Of a stretch of DNA of 64,000 nt, positions 26,301 through 33,595 are shown in pieces. The notes under the pieces are model-generated. The model was given only the letters and a program-made list of their open reading frames with translations, searched no databases and had not been told where the DNA came from. The translations under genes were made by a program, and so were the position numbers. The DNA is from an uncultured Lachnospiraceae bacterium (GTDB lineage: Bacteria; Bacillota; Clostridia; Lachnospirales; Lachnospiraceae). The DNA lies in assembly GCA_910585625.1 (NCBI GenBank), contig CAJUFQ010000001.1:62001-126000 (forward strand), read 5' to 3'. How positions within the stretch are numbered: position 1 is the first letter of the stretch; every line of letters starts with the position of its first letter.

Positions 26301-28172
26301 TGGAAAGAAGTACAGCAGCCGCCAGAGATAGAGAGGCCTACAGACCAGCAGATTACTGACATGAACAGCAAGATTGACGAGGCTAAGAAACTGCTGGCTG
26401 ACCTGGAAGGCACAGAGAAAGACAAACTGCAGGCGGCAATCACTGCGGCAGAGGAGATTCTTAAGAAAGAAGGCCTTACCAAGACAGAGCTTGCAGAAGC
26501 ATTGGATGCGCTGACCAAGGCAGTCAAGGATGCGAAAGACGTCATTGAATCTTCCAAGCCGGTACAAGAGCAGCTGAAGAACCGGGTGGAGGAAGCGAAG
26601 AAACTGCTGGATAAGCTGAGCGACGCCCAGAAAGCGAAACTGCAGCCTATCATTGATGAAGCTGAGGCAATTTTAAAGAAGACAGACGCCACAGAGAAGG
26701 AAATCCAGGATGTTTTGGATAAACTGAAAGCAGCAATCGAGAATGCCGAGGAAATCGTTGCGGCAGAGAAGAAGCTGAACGATGAAATTGCAGACGCAGA
26801 GAAGCTCCTTGCCAGCCTGAGCGATGCAGAGAAGGAGAAACTGCAGGCAGCCATTGACGCAGCCAAGGAAGCGCTGAAGGCAGAAAACGTTACGAAAGAG
26901 CAGCTGGAAAGAGCTTTAAACAAACTGAAAGACGCAGTCAAGGATGCCGTTGAGTCTACGAAGCCGGTAGACGAGCAGCTGAACAACAAGATTGCAGAGG
27001 CAGAGAAGCTTCTGGATCAGTTGAGCGGCGCAAACAAAGAAAAACTGCAGGCAGCCATTGATGCAGCCAAGGAAGTGCTGAACAAGGAAGGCGCGACCGA
27101 AGACGAAATCAGGGACGCACTGGATAAGCTGAAAGCGGCAGTTGACGAGGCCGAAGAGATATTGAAGCCTGTATCTGAGAAACTGGGCGAGAAGATCGAT
27201 GAGGCAAGGAAATTGCTGGATAGCTTAAGCGACGCCAAGAAGAAAGAATTGCAGGCTGTCATTGAAGAAGTCGAAGCTATCCTCAACAAAGAAGGCGTGA
27301 CAGAAGATGAAATCAAAAAAGCGTTGGCGAAGCTGGAAGCAGCCATTGAGGAAGCGCAGAAGCCTGTCGTCAATCCGCCTGCACAGAATCCGAAAGTAGG
27401 AGAGACCTTCAAGACATCAAATGGCCTCAAATATAAGATTACCGCTTACAGCAGCAAGAAGAAGACTGTGACGGTGACAGGCACGGCGAAGAAGCATAAG
27501 TCCCTGACAATTCCGGCTACCGTGACTTACAAGAAGAAGACCTTCAAAGTAACGGCAATCGGGAACAGCGCGTTCACAAAGCAGACGACCTTAAAGAGTG
27601 TTGTGATTGGCAAGAACGTCATCAACATTGGGACGAAAGCATTCTACAATGACAAGAAGCTGGCAAAAGTAACCTTCAAGGGAACGGCTGTCAAGAAGAT
27701 TGGCAAAAATGCGTTCAAGGGTATCAATAAGAAAGCAGCTTTCGTCATGAAGAAGACATTCACGGTTAAGAACGTGAAGTATAAGATTACGAAATCCACC
27801 GCATCTTCAAAATTGGTGACGGTGACAGGAACCTCCAAGAAGAAACTTGCTGCATTGGTAGTGCCGGCAACAGTGAAATTCAATGGTATGACCTTTAACG
27901 TGACGGCAATCGATAAGAAAGCTTTCAAGAACAAGAAGCAGTTAAAGAACGTCACTGTCGGCAAGAATGTCAAGAGCATCGGAGCGGAAGCGTTCAGCGG
28001 CGACAGCAAGCTGGCAAAGATTAAATTCAGCGGGACGGCTCTTAAGAGCATTGGCAAGAATGCCTTCAAGGGCATCAAGAAAAACGCTACGTTCACGGTG
28101 AAGAAATCTAAGAAAGCGTACTACAAGAATCTTCTGAAAAAAGCGAAAACTAAGAATTTTAAGGTGAAATAG
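20313..28172 (+). CDS. Secreted giant GH43 multimodular protein, paralogue of the 14113 gene
   Basis: A 2619-residue exported paralogue. The GTG at 20313 matches the paralogue's start, follows AAAGGAG and opens the signal peptide; an ATG at 20262 would spoil it. Approximate modules: GH43 (42-345), four CBM4/9-like domains (379-546, 552-720, 756-913, 915-1065) with a Gly/Asp/Asn/Pro linker near 724-748, a xylosidase C-terminal-like domain (1086-1280), cohesin-like (1289-1430), a second GH43 (1438-1786), CBM6-like (1787-1923), one InlB-type B-repeat (1930-2000), five FIVAR modules (2010-2355) and BspA-type repeats (2360-2619). In the first GH43 the catalytic Glu of EGTH is replaced (EAGGTHIL), so that domain may only bind. 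The second GH43 looks intact. It probably works outside the cell on arabinoxylan-like polymers. Confidence 0.92.
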   Translation: MRKALRNGWKRVCSVVLAAAMVVTMLPANTQAAIASSDNGDGTFSNPAIYADVPDADIIRVGNAYYMVSTTMQFSPGCPIMKSADLVNWEIVNYVYDVLGDTDAMSLRNGENMYGMGQEAASLKFHNGTYYAAFNAGMAGEAYIFTTKDIENGTWEKHVIKGDYKDLTLFFDGDKAYIVYGAGEIKCAELGADFTVTAEKPLFSVVTGDNAAGKEAGGTHILKKDGYYYVFHAVTTSEGSQQICHRTQDFLSGNWEEKVILDADFDGYGSVAQGGVIDTADGKWYAYLSQERGALGSVPVLTDCTWKENWPMLGKNGDGKTVEKTMSMAVVTSSDGKALVKSDEFYNGGKQAEAASAKQAELYAAGETGDTGTGEAEELVEFVSNGNFEEDTLEGWASFGWPQGTKFERTADPKSERGQVLRVYDRTSSGGSASYDVSGKLQAGKKYVFSGKILYTEGPDTHVFHVTFQNGIDYNFNHTKYGLVTAKKGEWTEFTYEYTPEEGEKFTTTRNIFAIEGQYEETGDNGSKVAKFVNYYLDDISLKGPAVPVEELDEFVSNGDFEQDSLAGWTRSGWIGALGKPTEMTFARVEDPKNASNHVLKLTDREGQEATANYDVSGKLQAGKKYTLSGKIYYDQGADTTATFNLTFQNGADYNFNKTFWGAISGKKGEWTDFTFEYTPEAGEKFTTTRNVFFLEGGEYTEGETKKYMDIYLDDISLKGPKLPGGGDNPGGGDNPGGDNPGQEEDKEDPAFVYQLFGNGDAEKGSAVKWTTTPGEQACKLEATEAEKANGKYSIHVSERKSLGAGPCQDISGKLEEGKNYTVSGKIKYNDGADTRKFNVVIQNGPNYNYREALCTVEAKKGEWTKFTATYKVHDKSEEFKFDPEKNFVFIETPPGSNDLADFYLDDFSMTTPPENLIPNGSFEDGTVNPWVPFGGVTLSLGTEGREDEKSLSVTERAAGWCGPQTEITDKLVPGMTYRMTAYVKYTEDTETSQSIGINVRLDKEGEDSQFDTMASGTIKKGQWTKVTGTWTVPEDMDGKRVFIYFQPEKATLSYLLDDISLYPKVGGAELPQPGENDDKGSKLNPVWQWNHNPNNNNWSLTERSGWLRLKAKSEASSLLEARNTLTQRTFGPACSGKVKMDISNMKRGDVAGLAAFSYNYGYIAVKKEADGAKLVMVDASGNSAAGKEVPVEKAAVACEGSDVYLKEEFNFAGNADGSGKNTVNFYYSFDGSAWTQLGEAMNLVYDAGYSMGSRFAIFNYTTLGVGGYVDFDYFRVSDKLTGAQQAPAATLNASMAASATEISGVINSECEVKLMLDALAAGNHSSLKASIHVPDIMRVEDVEFNTAAIKGEASYTFKNGRLTINVKGSDVSFNAADKLFATIKLKLKNYVDKDQTVSVTTDYVTVDGEAIEYNVSKGKAPISLKYLDTKALAKKLGYGNPIMTQEFGADPYAIEYNGRIYVYMTADDYQYATEDTVIEGVTYKKGDVIPNNFSYITSLRVVSSADLMNWTDHGEIQVAGQNGGTGPAEWASHAWAPAIAYNKVNGKDKFFLYFANDASGIGVLEADTPLGPWKDPIGKALITGQTPGCEGVVWCFDPAVLVDDDGSAYIYFGGGIPGASPTQEQINNPKSARVAKLGADMISIDGEAKLIDAPCMFEDGGIFKYGGKYYYSYCSNFMKEHTEGNPGYGSICYMMSDDPMGPFEYQGEIFSNPSVWFNVGGNNHHATFVFENKSYFIYHAQTVSKALGVEKGYRSTHIDDIKLRANGTIQDIKGTYQGISQLHNMDPYQRIEAETIAWNAGVKAKGCAQPGALYENYNMALTDLQDGDWTSVSQLDFGVKGSMKFQVSAASAEGGSIEVRVDSPVGELIGTAEVAATGSEDTYKTVECAVENVTGVHNIFLVFRGSETKNIMNVDYFQFTEDPNGPVVRYTVTLDANEGEVSPATIKVRNGGKIGTLPTPTRTGFSFEGWFTEKTGGTAVTADTVVNGDMTIYAHWKEVQQPPEIERPTDQQITDMNSKIDEAKKLLADLEGTEKDKLQAAITAAEEILKKEGLTKTELAEALDALTKAVKDAKDVIESSKPVQEQLKNRVEEAKKLLDKLSDAQKAKLQPIIDEAEAILKKTDATEKEIQDVLDKLKAAIENAEEIVAAEKKLNDEIADAEKLLASLSDAEKEKLQAAIDAAKEALKAENVTKEQLERALNKLKDAVKDAVESTKPVDEQLNNKIAEAEKLLDQLSGANKEKLQAAIDAAKEVLNKEGATEDEIRDALDKLKAAVDEAEEILKPVSEKLGEKIDEARKLLDSLSDAKKKELQAVIEEVEAILNKEGVTEDEIKKALAKLEAAIEEAQKPVVNPPAQNPKVGETFKTSNGLKYKITAYSSKKKTVTVTGTAKKHKSLTIPATVTYKKKTFKVTAIGNSAFTKQTTLKSVVIGKNVINIGTKAFYNDKKLAKVTFKGTAVKKIGKNAFKGINKKAAFVMKKTFTVKNVKYKITKSTASSKLVTVTGTSKKKLAALVVPATVKFNGMTFNVTAIDKKAFKNKKQLKNVTVGKNVKSIGAEAFSGDSKLAKIKFSGTALKSIGKNAFKGIKKNATFTVKKSKKAYYKNLLKKAKTKNFKVK
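22481..22538 (+). repeat. Short tandem repeat coding a Gly/Asp/Asn/Pro linker
   Basis: Near-identical 15-18-base units encode PGGGDN-PGGGDN-PGGDN-PGQ between the second and third CBM4/9-like domains. It acts as a flexible linker and is liable to change length by slippage. Confidence 0.85.
26341..27375 (+). repeat. Five tandem FIVAR modules
   Basis: Five units of about 66-70 residues. Each has the pattern of a helix with EAxKLLxxLS, a KLQAAIDAAK-type helix and an EEIxxALxKLKAAV-type helix. The first paralogue has only two such units, so copy number has changed since the genes duplicated. FIVAR domains often bind cell-wall or surface sugars, or act as spacers. Confidence 0.85.
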
Positions 28173-28220
28173 CTTATAGGGAGGCTTACACAAGAATAGA
28201 CAATAACATAAGTGGGCAGT

Positions 28221-28242
28221 CTTTGCGCCGAATGGCGCAAAG
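28221..28242 (+). terminator. Perfect hairpin 3' of the second GH43 gene
   Basis: CTTTGCGCC (28221-28229) pairs with GGCGCAAAG (28234-28242) around a GAAT tetraloop. No T run follows, so it may be a factor-dependent terminator or an mRNA 3' stabiliser. Confidence 0.45.
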
Positions 28243-28267
28243 GCGGCTGCACGAAAGCGAGGCTTGT

Positions 28268-28387
28268 GAGGCTGTCCCCAAAGCCGTAGCTCCCCAAAGC
28301 ACATATCGGAAAAAAAAGCATCCCTTCCATTCAATATACTCCGGTATGGCTTTTGGAGTGCTATGGCTTTGGGGACAGCCTTTTCCT
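28268..28387 (+). repeat. Long inverted repeat (large hairpin) between GH43 and kinase genes
   Basis: Outer arms of 16 bp pair perfectly: GGCTGTCCCCAAAGCC (28270-28285) with its complement at 28365-28380. Pairing continues imperfectly inward for about 25 more bases per arm, leaving a loop near 28311-28340. The 3' arm is followed by TTTT. It could be an unusually large terminator or a small non-autonomous element; the arms are longer than any other terminator here. Confidence 0.6.
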
Positions 28388-28510
28388 CGTTCTGTAAGTA
28401 AGGCTTTGTTCATTTTGCTTTCCAAAAAATTCCAGGCGGCCGATCCTTTCCTGAAAAGAGGCTGTTGTTTTTGGGGGAAATCCATTACAATAGAGGAAAG
28501 GAGGCATGGC

Positions 28511-30307
28511 ATGAAAAAAAATATTTTTGGGAGGCTGGACGACATCAGGCTGGGCGGGAAGTTCCTCATCCTGTTCCTGGCCTGCGTTGTTTTCCCCATG
28601 ATTACATCCAACGGATATATTATCTATAGCATGAAAGAGGGTATGGATAAGCAGCAGGAACAGCGGGTCGGCAATATTGCAGACCGTCTGGAGATGGAGC
28701 TTGCAAGCGAAATTAACAGGCAGCTTTTCATTGCGGATTACCTTGACCGCAACATTGATTTGCAGGAATTCCTGGGGATGGCGTATGCGGATGCATCCGC
28801 TTATTATGAGGCGTATGTGGAGCTGATGGAGAACCAAATCATCCAGTATTATTATACGGCGCAGTCTGTTTACAGCATCATCATCTGCACAGATAACGAG
28901 ACGGTTGTCAATGGCACGTATTTCGTGCGCAGGCAGAGCGTGGAAAACAGCAGCTGGTACCAGGATTTTAAGAGGAGCGGAAGGAATATCCTCCTCTACA
29001 GCTATTATGAGGACGGGGTACAGTCCGGGGGCTATATCGAAAAAGGGCGGCGTCTTGTCCTAATCCAGAAACTGCCTCACTGTGGCGAAGATAACCTTAT
29101 CATGCTGGAGATGGATTACGACGCCCTGCTGCAGAATATGGAGCTGTTGTGTGAGGGAACGGACGGCTATATCAGTACTGGGGACAGGGTGCTGCTGTCC
29201 ACGCAGGACAAGGACAGCAAGGACAGGGAATTTGATAGCCTGTCTGAACGCAAGGGCAAGAGATGTTCCCTCAAAAGGCATATGGAAATGTATGGCATGG
29301 AGATGGACATCTGCCTGTCAGCGCAGCATGATAATGTTTTTGATATGATAAGGAGCCAGAGGAATTCACTGTTCCTTTTGTATCTGGCTAACTTAATCCT
29401 GCCGAGTATTTTTGTTTACATCCTCTACCGTTCCTTGCATGACAGGGTGAAGCTGACGCAGGAGTATCTGGAGGGCATGGGGAAAGGGGTGTATGAGGCC
29501 ATTCCCTTTGCCGAGGGCAAGGATGAGATTGGCAGCATGATACACCGTTACAATTTGATGGCGTTGCGGATTAAGGAACTTGTGGAAGTGGTGCTTAAGA
29601 ACAAGGAGAGGGAACAGGGACTGAAAATAGCCAAGCAGGAGGCAGAGCTTAAGGCGCTGCAAAGCCAGCTGAACCCGCACTTCATCTTCAATGCCTTAGA
29701 AAGCATCCGTATGCACAGTATATTAAAACAGGAGACAGAGACGGCGCGGATTCTGGAAAGCTTTGCCGTCCTTATGCGCAAGAATATCCAGTGGAACCGG
29801 GATATTGTGACGATAGAGGACGAGTGTGACAATGTGAGACGGTATCTAGAGATTCAGAAATACCGTTTCGGGGACCGGCTGGAATTTTATCTGCACGTAC
29901 AGGAAGAGTGCAGGAAGCGTTTCATCCCCAAGTTTGTCATCATCACCTTCGTGGAGAATGCCTGCGTGCATGGGATTGAGAAGAGCGTGGAGGGCGGTTT
30001 CATAACAGTAGTGGTCTCAGAAGATGAGAGCGATCTGTTCTTTGAAATCCTGGACGAGGGCAGCGGGATGGAGCCGGAAGAGCTTGAACGTCTGAGCAGG
30101 CTGGTAGAGCAGGCGGACATCACGTACATCCAGGGAGCGGAGAAAAGCATCGGTATCGTGAATACGGTGGTGCGCATGCACCAGTATTATGGGGAGCGGG
30201 TACAGATTGACATCAACAGTACGGCGCAGGAGGGCACGGAGGTCTGCATCCGTATCCCGAAAGACCTTAAAGAGGACGATTTTGAGAAAGCAGGAGGGCA
30301 TGCATGA
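28511..30307 (+). CDS. YesM-type sensor histidine kinase
   Basis: A 598-residue membrane kinase. Layout: a short cytoplasmic start, membrane helix 1 (about 17-40), an extracellular sensor domain of about 240 residues, helix 2 (about 287-310), HAMP (310-360), a His_kinase-type phosphoacceptor site QSQLNPHFIFNALESI near 383, and an ATPase domain with VENACVHGIEKS and DEGSGM. The start ATG follows AAAGGAGG; the frame is open further upstream, but that part reads through the long hairpin and is not credible. Its last bases overlap the response regulator gene. YesM kinases usually sense extracellular oligosaccharides. By position it would control the adjoining GH43 genes. Confidence 0.93.
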   Translation: MKKNIFGRLDDIRLGGKFLILFLACVVFPMITSNGYIIYSMKEGMDKQQEQRVGNIADRLEMELASEINRQLFIADYLDRNIDLQEFLGMAYADASAYYEAYVELMENQIIQYYYTAQSVYSIIICTDNETVVNGTYFVRRQSVENSSWYQDFKRSGRNILLYSYYEDGVQSGGYIEKGRRLVLIQKLPHCGEDNLIMLEMDYDALLQNMELLCEGTDGYISTGDRVLLSTQDKDSKDREFDSLSERKGKRCSLKRHMEMYGMEMDICLSAQHDNVFDMIRSQRNSLFLLYLANLILPSIFVYILYRSLHDRVKLTQEYLEGMGKGVYEAIPFAEGKDEIGSMIHRYNLMALRIKELVEVVLKNKEREQGLKIAKQEAELKALQSQLNPHFIFNALESIRMHSILKQETETARILESFAVLMRKNIQWNRDIVTIEDECDNVRRYLEIQKYRFGDRLEFYLHVQEECRKRFIPKFVIITFVENACVHGIEKSVEGGFITVVVSEDESDLFFEILDEGSGMEPEELERLSRLVEQADITYIQGAEKSIGIVNTVVRMHQYYGERVQIDINSTAQEGTEVCIRIPKDLKEDDFEKAGGHA

Positions 30308-31902
30308 TTAAAGTATTGTTGGTAGATGATGAGCAGTTTATACGCCAGGGGTTAAGGCAGCTAGTGGATTGGGGGAAATATGGATGCCAGATAGTGGCAG
30401 AGGCGGAAAACGGGATGGAGGCTATTCACATCCTGGAGGAGACGGATATAGATTTAGCGTTTGTGGATATCCGTATGCCGGGGATGACCGGGATGGAGCT
30501 GATATCTTATGTGCAGCGCAATCTTCATCAGCAGATCCGGTTTGTAATCCTGACCGGATATGCAGAGTTTGAATATGCGAGGAAAGCGTTGCAGATGAAC
30601 GTGCTGGATTATATGCTTAAGCCTGTCCAGGAGCAGGAACTGATCGATATCCTTAAGAAGGTCAACCAGGATTGCCAGCGGCAGCAGCAGGAACAGCGGG
30701 AAAAATTCGATTTCCATGTGTCAATGGTCATGGCTGGCAAATATTCTGAGGAGAACTTAAAACAAGTCAGGATGCATCTCTCGGAAGAGGGGCTTGAGCG
30801 GTATGTGAGCTTTGAATTTGACAAAAACCAGAAAGAATTTGCTGCTCTTGACAGGGGTGGGCGCATGGAACAGCAGAAAGAGCTTGTGCAGTACCTAAAG
30901 GGGTTGGTAGGGGGGCATGTTTACCATGTCATCCCCTTGATTGAGACGGAGGAAGGCTTTTTCGGGGCGGGCCTGATCCTGTCCCGTACCCTATACGAGA
31001 AAGATTACCCCAGTGATGAGGAGTACCTGGAATACTTGCAGAAACGTGTGGAGCAGCATTTCCCATCCTTGGTACAGGTATATGCCGGGCAGAAGGCGGA
31101 GACGTTCGAACAGCTGTGTCAATCCTTTTTTTCCATCCGCGTGGCGCGCTGCCTCCATGGGCTTGCCCAGGAGGAGGCCCAGGTCAGGAATTATGAGGAC
31201 TTCCGGCACCGCAAGTCCTCTATGGGTATCCGGGAGGGGGATGTGGAAAGGCTTCTGGAGGCGGTAAAAGAAAACCGGGTGCCGGACATTGAGGCCAGCT
31301 CGGAGCAGATTTTTGCACGGATACGCAGTAGCGACATGAACATGGAAATGGTTAATGCCAGCATTTACCATATCTTGTACCGGCTGATGGAGATGGTGCG
31401 GGAGTTCGATGATGAGACGAACCAGCAGGAGATCCTGGAATATATCGGTAAGGAATCTTTTAACAAAATGGTATTGGCGGGAAGTACGGAGGAGATTACC
31501 GGCTTTTTTGCCGACTATGCAGGCTACCTGGCACAGGTGCGTACCCAGGAGTCACGCAAGATCCTGGACAGAGTGGATGCATATGTCCGGGAAAACTATA
31601 TGGAGAAGATGAGCCTGAAATCTCTGGGGGAGCTGTTCTATGTGAACAATGTATACCTGGGGCAGCTCTATAAGAAGAAATATGGGACGTCCTTCCGGGA
31701 CTACCTGAACAATCTGCGGATGGCGAAGGCAGAGGAGCTGCTGTTGGGTACGAATCTGAGGATTTATGCCATTGCAGAGAAGGTGGGGTTCGGGAAGGCG
31801 GAGTATTTCATTAATAAATTCGTGCAGATGCACAATATGACGCCGAACCAATACCGCATCCGCAACCGCAGGGCAGAAAGCGGCCCGGGGCAGGGAGAAT
31901 AA
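30304..31902 (+). CDS. YesN-type response regulator with AraC DNA-binding domain
   Basis: A 532-residue regulator: receiver domain (1-120) with acidic pocket DD at 8-9, phosphoacceptor D55 in FVDIRMPGM, LTGYAEF and the LKPVQ lysine; a long middle region without recognised domain; and two AraC helix-turn-helix motifs in the last 110 residues (from MSLKSLGELFYVNNVYLG to VGFGKAEYFINKFVQMHNMTPNQYR). The ATGA overlap with the kinase shows coupling. It probably binds the conserved TGTGCAA-containing boxes before the two GH43 genes and activates them in response to plant-wall sugars; this is inference from proximity. Confidence 0.93.
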   Translation: MIKVLLVDDEQFIRQGLRQLVDWGKYGCQIVAEAENGMEAIHILEETDIDLAFVDIRMPGMTGMELISYVQRNLHQQIRFVILTGYAEFEYARKALQMNVLDYMLKPVQEQELIDILKKVNQDCQRQQQEQREKFDFHVSMVMAGKYSEENLKQVRMHLSEEGLERYVSFEFDKNQKEFAALDRGGRMEQQKELVQYLKGLVGGHVYHVIPLIETEEGFFGAGLILSRTLYEKDYPSDEEYLEYLQKRVEQHFPSLVQVYAGQKAETFEQLCQSFFSIRVARCLHGLAQEEAQVRNYEDFRHRKSSMGIREGDVERLLEAVKENRVPDIEASSEQIFARIRSSDMNMEMVNASIYHILYRLMEMVREFDDETNQQEILEYIGKESFNKMVLAGSTEEITGFFADYAGYLAQVRTQESRKILDRVDAYVRENYMEKMSLKSLGELFYVNNVYLGQLYKKKYGTSFRDYLNNLRMAKAEELLLGTNLRIYAIAEKVGFGKAEYFINKFVQMHNMTPNQYRIRNRRAESGPGQGE

Positions 31903-31933
31903 AAGCTGTGGCTGGCAGAAAGCGAGGCAGGAC

Positions 31934-33595
31934 ATGAAGGACAAAAAATTGTGGCTGGCAGGGATAGTTGTTCTTGCGGCGATACTTTTGGCAGTGGCAT
32001 ATCAGGTTTTTTATGTGGGGATAGAGGAGGAAGTAAAGAATTTTACGGCCTTTATGGCAGTGCCGGGAGAGGCTACGGATGGGCATACGCGGCTTAAGGA
32101 CAGGATTGCCCAGCTTACGGGCGCCAGAGTGCAGATAGAATGGCTGGGAGGGCAGACGCCGGAGGAGAAGATAGAGACAATGGTCCAGAAGAAAGAATAC
32201 CCGGATTTCATCAATGGGGCGGATGCTTCCAGCATACTGGTGGATGCCGGCGCGCTCATCCCGCTGGAGGGCTATCTGGAGGACTATCCGGATTTGTACT
32301 CTTACCTGACGCCCAAGCAGTGGGAGTCTTTGCGCAAGGAAGATGGGCATATTTATTACATCCCGCCTTTTGGCGTCATCCAGGGCTATAATACCCAGAC
32401 CATGATATCCGGGGAGGCTTTCTGGATTCAGAAGCGGGTGCTGGAATGGGCGGGATTCCCCCAGGTGAAGACATTAGATGATTACTTTGACCTGATTTTA
32501 TCTTACCTGGAAGAACATCCCGAATCGGATGGAAAACCCAACATCGGGTTTGAGATACTGTGTGACGACTGGCGGTATTTCTGTCTGGAAAACCCGGCAA
32601 TGTTCCTTGCAGGCTATCCCAATGAGGGCTGTGCCATCGTTGACCCGGAGACACAGGAAGCGTCGGTCTATGATACGATACCAGAGGCAAAGCAGTATTA
32701 TAAGAAACTCAGCCAGGTTTATGCGGCAGGAGCGATAGACAAAGAGACTTTCACATTGTCTTATAGCCAGTATATTGATAAGATATCCACAGGGAACGTG
32801 CTGGGGTTTGTGGATCAGTATTGGCAGATTATGGATGCGCAGAACAGCCTCTATGCTATGGGAAAGGCGGACAGGACTTATGTCCCGCTTGCCATCACGG
32901 CAAAGGAAGGTATTGAGGGTAAGTATAACTGCACGGAGCCAAACCTGAACATCGGAGCGGGATTGGGGATATCTGTGGATTGCGAGGACGTGGAAGGAGC
33001 CTTGCAGTTCCTGAATGACTTGTTAAAGCCTGAAGTCATGACCTTGCGTTATTGGGGGGAGGAGGGCATCGACTATGAGATAGGGTCAGATGGGCTGTTT
33101 TACCGAACTGAGGAGCAGAGGGCGAACTGGTCAAATGCAGATTTCCTTAAGGAGAACAGATGTGATTATACTTATTTCCCGGCATATGAAGGGATGCTTG
33201 CAGATGGGATTAATACCTCGCGCCCGGCAGAGCAGCCTGGGGAGTATTACGATAAGCTTTTGCCTTACGACAAGAAAGTGCTGGATGCCTACGGATTCCA
33301 GACCTGGAAAGAATTCCTGGGCGAGGAGCTGGAGGGGAGTCCATGGTTCCCGCTGTATTCCTGCGTCGCAGACTGGCCGGCGGACAGCGAATATGGGCAG
33401 GCCAAGGCAGAGATGGAAAGGGTGAAGCGGCTGTGGCTTCCCAAGGTCATTATGTCTTCGGAGGAGGAATTTGAGAAAAACTGGAAGGAGTATATGGCCG
33501 ATTATGAGCAGAATGTGGATGTGGAAGCTTATGTGGGCCAGCTTAACCGGGAAATCAGGAAGCGGGTGGAGGCGGCAGAGCAGCAGAACCGTTAA
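31934..33595 (+). CDS. Extracellular solute-binding protein, membrane-anchored (family 1)
   Basis: A 553-residue sugar-binding type protein. An N-terminal hydrophobic helix (about 5-27) has no lipobox cysteine, so it is anchored by an uncleaved helix or is secreted. The body matches large LipO/YtcQ-like binding proteins of oligosaccharide ABC systems: FTAFMAVPGE, the KLKDRIAQLTGARVQIEW-like region (here RLKDRIAQLTG) and EYPDFING. It follows the YesMN pair by 31 bases, probably in the same operon, but no permease genes follow. It may deliver sugar to distant permeases or to the YesM sensor. Its stop shares bases with the convergent LytTR gene. Confidence 0.85.
   Translation: MKDKKLWLAGIVVLAAILLAVAYQVFYVGIEEEVKNFTAFMAVPGEATDGHTRLKDRIAQLTGARVQIEWLGGQTPEEKIETMVQKKEYPDFINGADASSILVDAGALIPLEGYLEDYPDLYSYLTPKQWESLRKEDGHIYYIPPFGVIQGYNTQTMISGEAFWIQKRVLEWAGFPQVKTLDDYFDLILSYLEEHPESDGKPNIGFEILCDDWRYFCLENPAMFLAGYPNEGCAIVDPETQEASVYDTIPEAKQYYKKLSQVYAAGAIDKETFTLSYSQYIDKISTGNVLGFVDQYWQIMDAQNSLYAMGKADRTYVPLAITAKEGIEGKYNCTEPNLNIGAGLGISVDCEDVEGALQFLNDLLKPEVMTLRYWGEEGIDYEIGSDGLFYRTEEQRANWSNADFLKENRCDYTYFPAYEGMLADGINTSRPAEQPGEYYDKLLPYDKKVLDAYGFQTWKEFLGEELEGSPWFPLYSCVADWPADSEYGQAKAEMERVKRLWLPKVIMSSEEEFEKNWKEYMADYEQNVDVEAYVGQLNREIRKRVEAAEQQNR

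Noticed and set aside
26341..27375. CRISPR-like regular repeats
   Set aside because: The units are about 200 bases, coding and diverged, with no short palindromic repeats or unique spacers.
26297..27430. Long open frames on the minus strand opposite the FIVAR repeats
   Set aside because: Ser/Phe/Ala-rich products mirror the Lys/Glu/Ala codons of the plus-strand repeats; there are no ribosome sites and no recognisable domains.
28223..28510. N-terminal extension of the YesM-type kinase
   Set aside because: The extension is encoded by two hairpins and gives an unlikely protein; the ATG at 28511 has AAAGGAGG and a normal kinase start.
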